From Gemmatimonadaceae bacterium (GTDB lineage: Bacteria > Latescibacterota > UBA2968 > UBA8231): a DNA stretch of 10,596 nucleotides. The stretch lies in the NCBI GenBank assembly GCA_002726335.1, contig PBSR01000015.1, positions 8,434 to 19,029 of the forward strand, written 5' to 3'. The position numbers and the translations under genes were made by a program. How positions within the stretch are numbered: the stretch's first letter is position 1; the number at the start of each line of letters is the position of its first letter. The notes under the pieces are model-generated. The model was given only the letters and a program-made list of their open reading frames with translations. It was not told where the DNA came from and did not search any database. Below, in pieces: positions 6,752 to 10,596 of this stretch.

Positions 6752-8280
6752 CTTTGTGGGTCCTTTCCGCTGTCAATCCTGAGGAGACAGAAGTTGCCAG
6801 ATTGCAGTGCCACGGTTGTCTTGTCGAGGCCCAGCTCGCTCGGTTGCACGTAATTCGTATTTATCAACAAGTGATCGATATCCCAGCGATCGAAAATGTC
6901 AGTTATCGGCACCTGTAGAACTGGAAAGAAGTCGTCGTAGTGATGCAGATGTCCGAGCGAGCTATCTGTGCTGAGAACTTTGGAGCCAGAGAATTGCAGA
7001 GCCGCGTCCGCAAGCGCGAGCGGGATGGTCATCAGCCGCGCCGGCTGTTCCAGCGAATCTAGCCTGGCCATTATTCGCAGGAGTTCCGGCGTCACCGAGC
7101 GATCGACATCTTGGGCGACAACACGGCACTGAATGAATATGGCCGGGGCCAGACCGCCGAGTAGGGCCACGACAACAACAGCGGCGGCAAGCGCGATTTC
7201 CCAGGCGGGATCGACTGACGATAGAAGCCCGGCTATGACGAGCGCAGCCGGAAATACGCCGTACTCGCCGTACCGCTCGCCCTCGCCGATGAACTCAAGT
7301 GCCGGAATCTGGCGGATGAGTATCCCGGCAACCATCAGGCCCAGGGATAGAACGAGACAGAACTCGAACTCATGCTGCCAGGTGACCGGACCGGCGAATG
7401 GGAAATCAAGGGCCTGATTGATCGCGGCAACGATGGGAAAGACCACGAAAGCGTTGGCGCTGAAGACAGCCACAAAGGGGGCTTTGCGGATAGCCTGATA
7501 AATCTTGAATACCGGGTCGGCACTGTCTTGCCCTTTGCTGGGAAGCCCCCGGACTTGGTGAGCAAAACGGTTGTGGATGTTTCTCCGCCACCAGTTGAGC
7601 ATGGCGAGGTGCCCGGTGAAGACGCGCCAGTAGAACCCGCCGGACACGGTAATTGCCAGCAGCCAGCCGCCAACCGCGGAGAGTATGAAATACGGCGTTA
7701 GGAAGAACACGCTCAGCACTATCGTGACCACCACAAGCGCCTGCAGGGCCATCCTATGGGTCAGGAATAGTAGGGTGCCAGTGGCCAGGGAGGCCGGAAA
7801 CCAGGCCCACGTACCGGTAGCGATGAATGCGAGACTCGTGAGCATCAACCCGGTGAACATCAGCGATGCCAGCGGCCTTGTCGTCAGGCTCGAATTCGCC
7901 ATCACAACTATCGGGGCCAAGGCGTAGGCTGCCTGGGCGACAACCGAAGCCCAGACGCTCCCGGTGAACGAGTAGGCGATGACGAAAACTAGGAACGAGT
8001 GCACGAAATCGAAGGCTGGGCTCACCATCCACTGTGACCTCTCTAGTAGTCTTCTCGGGAAGAACGACAGGAGCCAGCGCAACATCGGCGGGTAATCGGA
8101 TGGTTCGGGGAGCAGGTAACGATCGAAGACCACGGTTGGGTCGCGGCGCTTCCGACGGTAGTAGTCGGCCATCGCCAGATGTCGCCAGGTGTCCACGCCG
8201 AAAAGGCGATTCCGGAATCGAGGCCAGCTCTGCAGGAGAAGGGAAGCAGCAGACACCAGCAGACCGATCAGGTAAATCAA
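6748..8280 (-). CDS. polytopic membrane protein, probable GT-C glycosyltransferase
   Basis: A 510-residue protein with a first hydrophobic segment at about 2-17. The loop after it holds GVDTWRHLAMADYY (28-41), with D30 placed like the catalytic aspartate of GT-C enzymes, and then DYPPMLRWLLSFFP (62-75). Roughly eight to ten more helices follow, at about 90-108, 110-128, 138-155, 158-175, 178-196, 200-215, 268-290, 305-323, 342-356 and 362-385. GEGERYGEYG (332-341) precedes one of the late helices. The C-terminal soluble tail (about 390-510) includes HLHHYDDFFP (444-453). The acidic residue in the first loop and the YPP segment recall GT-C/GT39-like proteins, but I do not recognise a named family and the donor and acceptor are unknown. 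The start is TTG 8280, with AGAGG six bases upstream; the first internal ATG (codon 37) comes after the acidic motif, so a non-ATG start is needed. It is the first gene of the operon. Confidence 0.8.
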   Translation of the reverse strand: MIYLIGLLVSAASLLLQSWPRFRNRLFGVDTWRHLAMADYYRRKRRDPTVVFDRYLLPEPSDYPPMLRWLLSFFPRRLLERSQWMVSPAFDFVHSFLVFVIAYSFTGSVWASVVAQAAYALAPIVVMANSSLTTRPLASLMFTGLMLTSLAFIATGTWAWFPASLATGTLLFLTHRMALQALVVVTIVLSVFFLTPYFILSAVGGWLLAITVSGGFYWRVFTGHLAMLNWWRRNIHNRFAHQVRGLPSKGQDSADPVFKIYQAIRKAPFVAVFSANAFVVFPIVAAINQALDFPFAGPVTWQHEFEFCLVLSLGLMVAGILIRQIPALEFIGEGERYGEYGVFPAALVIAGLLSSVDPAWEIALAAAVVVVALLGGLAPAIFIQCRVVAQDVDRSVTPELLRIMARLDSLEQPARLMTIPLALADAALQFSGSKVLSTDSSLGHLHHYDDFFPVLQVPITDIFDRWDIDHLLINTNYVQPSELGLDKTTVALQSGNFCLLRIDSGKDPQS

Positions 8281-8421
8281 GGCCCGCCTCTGTTGCTGCT
8301 GGGGGCCCTGTGAAGGGGGCCGAAAACGCCGGGCTGGCGCGCTGCTGTGTCCATAGCGCGGTAGATATTATCCTAGCCGCGCCCGGGCACGCACCAGCCG
8401 GGTCGGGAGAGTAGGTCAGAG
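8281..8421. promoter_or_regulatory. divergent promoter region of the GT-C operon and the 8422 gene
   Basis: This 141-base gap separates two genes that start away from each other. It is very GC-rich apart from an AT-rich core. The core gives a -10-like TATTAT on the plus strand (8366-8371), about 50 bases before GTG 8422, and a -10-like GATAAT on the minus strand (8372-8367), about 90 bases before TTG 8280. No convincing -35 hexamer sits at the right distance on either strand, so another sigma factor or an activator may be needed. Confidence 0.4.
8356..8382. repeat. GC-armed inverted repeat around the AT-rich core
   Basis: GCGCGG (8356-8361) and CCGCGC (8377-8382) are perfect inverted arms separated by 15 bases. 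The pairing extends inward by three bases (TAG with CTA) if G8376 is bulged. Inside lies the 9-base palindrome GATATTATC (8364-8372), which carries both candidate -10 boxes. The position and symmetry fit an operator controlling both divergent genes, or a cruciform. No regulator gene is present in the window. Confidence 0.35.
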
Positions 8422-9162
8422 GTGTCGTCGATCTCTACCCGGCTGCCGGCGGTTGCTGGGGTGGTGGTGACGCTACTTGCCGGGGTGCTGTTCTTCGGGC
8501 AGGACCGGATGTTGCCGGTGATTTTCCTCGAGGAGGAACACGCGTTTCCCTACGGACCACTGGCTGCCGGGGTTGGACAGAGCTTCGTTGCGCCGGCCCC
8601 GTACCTGAGTCGCGTGACGGTGACAATCGATGCGAGTGGAATCCCGACCAGCGGCTTTCCGCTTAACTTGCGGATTCGTGATGATCACGGTGAGGTGATC
8701 GCCGAGTTCCGGCGGTTGGTCGATCGCTTGGGTGTTTCAGCGCAGGCAATCTCGTTCAGCCCGATCGCCGACTCGAAGGGACGGTTGTTTGAAGTTGAGA
8801 TCCAGCCCGCGGAGGGAGCTGAAGGCGACATCTACCTGCCGATGCGAACGGGATCGGGCGTTGCCGGGGAGAGTTTCCGGGAACAGGAGGGCAGGCTGAA
8901 CGATGAGTGGTCCGTCAATTTCCGGCTCGATCAGACGGTTCGGCCGCTAACGTTTACTCGGGGCATTCTTGCCGCGGACACGCTTACCGGGGTGGGCTTG
9001 CTCGCCACCCTCGCGCTTCTAACCGTGGCGCTGACATCCGCACTGCGGAGTGCAGGCCGAGTCTTGGGTTTCCGGATAGGTCAAGTCACCGGCGGCTTGT
9101 TTGCTGCGGGTTTGATGCTGGCTATGGGCTGGGCAGCCTACGCCCTATATCCGGTCGCGTGA
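8422..9162 (+). CDS. membrane protein with extracytoplasmic beta-rich domain, unknown function
   Basis: A 246-residue protein I cannot assign to a named family. One hydrophobic helix (about 9-26) is followed by a soluble region (about 40-180) rich in alternating beta-strand patterns, such as GQSFVAPAPYLSRVTVTID (52-70), FPLNLRIRDDHGEVIAEF (79-96) and GRLFEVEIQP (120-129). Two helices close the protein (about 188-210 and 218-243). The soluble part should face outside and looks like a beta-sandwich of the kind attached to membrane proteins in glycan clusters; a carbohydrate-binding role is a guess. The start is GTG 8422, with TAGG six bases upstream. It is a single gene, divergent from the GT-C operon, and may share its control region. 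It converges on the radical SAM gene. Confidence 0.85.
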   Translation: MSSISTRLPAVAGVVVTLLAGVLFFGQDRMLPVIFLEEEHAFPYGPLAAGVGQSFVAPAPYLSRVTVTIDASGIPTSGFPLNLRIRDDHGEVIAEFRRLVDRLGVSAQAISFSPIADSKGRLFEVEIQPAEGAEGDIYLPMRTGSGVAGESFREQEGRLNDEWSVNFRLDQTVRPLTFTRGILAADTLTGVGLLATLALLTVALTSALRSAGRVLGFRIGQVTGGLFAAGLMLAMGWAAYALYPVA

Positions 9163-9170
9163 TCGACGCT

Positions 9171-9191
9171 GATCCCCGGTGGCGGGGCATC
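9171..9191. terminator. hairpin between convergent genes, possible bidirectional terminator
   Basis: GATCCCC (9171-9177) can pair with GGGG plus ATC (9184-9191) with one bulged C and a 6-base loop. It lies just after the stop of the 8422 gene and before the end of the radical SAM gene. No T-run follows, so support for termination is weak. The remaining bases of the 73-base gap hold nothing I recognise. Confidence 0.25.
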
Positions 9192-9235
9192 GCGAGCTGG
9201 ACGATCGCTCTCGGGGCAATATATAACGGACGCGG

Positions 9236-10596
9236 CTATCGGCGTCCCATTCTGCGGCGGACCAGGAAGTCGTGGACGCGTTGTTCAAAGAGGTTGTTGG
9301 CCTGGAAACTAGCTCCGCGCAGCTGACGGACAACCCGCCAGATCCTGCCCGGGTGGAGGAGGTACGCCAGTGAGTAGAAAGAGGCCATCGCGATGAAGCG
9401 GTAGATGGCAAGTTCCCAACCTGGAACCGCCCGACAGTGGGACGCCACGATAGTGAAGTCGAATTGGACGAGCAGCTTGTCAAAGTAGGCGTCATCGGGG
9501 TCAGGGATTTCGCCACTGGACCGCAATTCGCGATAAAGCTCCGAGCCTGGGTAGGGCGTGAAGATTGCGACGTTGCGGTCGTGAGCTCCCTTCAGAGCCA
9601 TCTGGATCACCTGACGGACCGTTTTCCAGATGCTGCGCCGGCCTTCCTCGGGAAGTCCGATGATGTAGTTGACTTTGACAGTGTGGCCGACACGAACTGC
9701 TGCGCCAACGGTCGTGACGATGTTGTCGAGATCGAGTCGCTTGCGCACCTGATCCAGGGTCTCCTGTGAGCCGCTCTCAGGTGCGAATACGAGGAACGCG
9801 CAACCGGATTTGAGTAGCGCGCGCAGAGTGTCCTCATTGAGAGCCTCTGAGCGGGTTCCAGAAGGTAGCTGCCAGCTGATATTCAGACCCCGTCGGCCGA
9901 GCTCATGGCAGAAGTCCAGAATCCAGCCAGCGCGGACAACAGCGGTTAGGTCCGCGAAATCGATGCTGTTGGTCTGATACTGAGAAATATTCTGTTCGAT
10001 TTCATCGACGACTTTGACTGGATCACGCATGAGATAGCGCATGGTCCACATCGATGGATTCGAACAGAAAGTGCACTGATAGGGGCAGCCGCGGGTCGCG
10101 AGGATGGGCATGTTCCGTCCTCGGCCGATGCCAGCGCTCCAGTTGCCGCTGAAATAGGCGTTGACGTTGCAGAGATGCCAGGCGGGACCTGGAAGATTGT
10201 CAATGTCGATGACTCGGCGGCTGAGACCGTTGTCAACCAGCCGACCATCGGCGTCAAGGTATGCAAGCCCGCCGACGTTCTGCGGTGACTCGCCTATCGC
10301 CAGCTTATGCACAAGTTCAAGGAAGGGCATCTCGCCCTCACCTTTCACGACGTACTTGATTCCGACGCCCGCGCCAAGAACGAGCTCGGGCATCGCCGTG
10401 CTGTGCTCGCCGCCCGCGATGATGGTGAGATCTGGATAGGCCGCGTGGATCTGCCTCAACAATTCGCGGTGGAGCGGCCATTCCTGAGAGAACATCAACG
10501 AAACTCCGAGGACACCAGCATCCGGATCGATTCGCTGAATGATTTCTTCGGTGGTCAACCCCTGGGTCTTGTGGCGACCGTCGGCGGTAGACCGGA
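9236..10596 (-). CDS. B12-binding radical SAM protein (N-terminus beyond the window)
   Basis: The frame is open from the right edge to the TAG at 9236. TTG 10558 would give 440 residues, but 12 more open codons run to the edge and the usual first half of the cobalamin-binding domain, with its DxHxxG motif, is missing, so the true start is probably outside. Numbered from 10558: the rest of the B12 domain is at about 1-105 (VLGVSLMFSQ 16-25, IIAGGEHSTAMPE 46-58, KGEGEMPFLELV 72-83). The radical SAM core has the cluster motif C158-x3-C162-x2-C165 in RGCPYQCTFCSNP, then FAPESGSQETLDQVRK (258-273), VNYIIGLPEEG (296-306) and FTPYPGSELY (333-342). A basic, aromatic C-terminal tail (about 380-440) may lie against the membrane. 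Class B enzymes of this kind usually methylate unactivated carbons or rearrange carbon bonds in lipids, antibiotics or sugars. The substrate here is unknown, and it may belong to an operon continuing to the right. Confidence 0.93.
   Translation of the reverse strand, partial: RSTADGRHKTQGLTTEEIIQRIDPDAGVLGVSLMFSQEWPLHRELLRQIHAAYPDLTIIAGGEHSTAMPELVLGAGVGIKYVVKGEGEMPFLELVHKLAIGESPQNVGGLAYLDADGRLVDNGLSRRVIDIDNLPGPAWHLCNVNAYFSGNWSAGIGRGRNMPILATRGCPYQCTFCSNPSMWTMRYLMRDPVKVVDEIEQNISQYQTNSIDFADLTAVVRAGWILDFCHELGRRGLNISWQLPSGTRSEALNEDTLRALLKSGCAFLVFAPESGSQETLDQVRKRLDLDNIVTTVGAAVRVGHTVKVNYIIGLPEEGRRSIWKTVRQVIQMALKGAHDRNVAIFTPYPGSELYRELRSSGEIPDPDDAYFDKLLVQFDFTIVASHCRAVPGWELAIYRFIAMASFYSLAYLLHPGRIWRVVRQLRGASFQANNLFEQRVHDFLVRRRMGRR

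Noticed and set aside
8034..8414. A 126-codon plus-strand frame that crosses the divergent control region
   Set aside because: Its first part is antisense to the 6748-8280 gene, its composition is not protein-like, and it ends just before GTG 8422 with no family match.

Overview
The window is GC-rich bacterial DNA packed with genes for building and decorating a surface or secreted glycan. There are no RNA genes, insertion sequences, CRISPR repeats or phage genes that I can see. I cannot name the organism. The high GC content, short intergenic gaps, stop/start overlaps, heavy use of GTG/TTG starts, an AftD/DUF3367-like membrane glycosyltransferase and an Eis-like acetyltransferase together suggest an actinobacterium or another high-GC lineage such as Chloroflexota. 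That is an inference from gene content, not a taxonomic assignment.

Layout from left to right. (1) Positions 1-3304, minus strand: a NodU/CmcH-type O-carbamoyltransferase (1472-3304) followed, with an 8-base overlap, by a large polytopic GT-C glycosyltransferase that runs off the left edge (1-1479, partial). (2) Positions 3305-3484: a divergent control region with a candidate minus-strand promoter and a small palindrome. (3) Positions 3485-4498, plus strand: a SAM-dependent methyltransferase with an N-terminal zinc ribbon. (4) Positions 4575-8280, minus strand: a three-gene operon joined by 4-base stop/start overlaps (TTGA, GTGA), encoding a second GT-C-like membrane protein, an NAD-dependent nucleotide-sugar epimerase/dehydratase and an Eis-like GNAT protein with a C-terminal SCP2-like domain. 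(5) Positions 8281-8421: a short divergent control region with an AT-rich core inside a GC-rich inverted repeat. (6) Positions 8422-9162, plus strand: a three-helix membrane protein with an extracytoplasmic beta-rich domain. (7) Positions 9236-10596, minus strand: a B12-binding radical SAM protein whose N-terminus lies beyond the right edge.

Taken together the genes could form one pathway. The epimerase/dehydratase would make a nucleotide sugar. The GT-C proteins would transfer sugars from lipid-phosphate donors on the outer face of the membrane. The carbamoyltransferase, methyltransferase, acetyltransferase and radical SAM enzyme would modify the sugar, its lipid carrier or a linked substituent. 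The 8422-9162 protein could be an assembly or binding factor. The sequence supports each family assignment; the shared pathway and the substrates are inferred from proximity only. The most unusual points are the carbamoyltransferase overlapped with a GT-C enzyme, the Eis-like enzyme placed inside a sugar operon, and the absence of any start that must be ATG.
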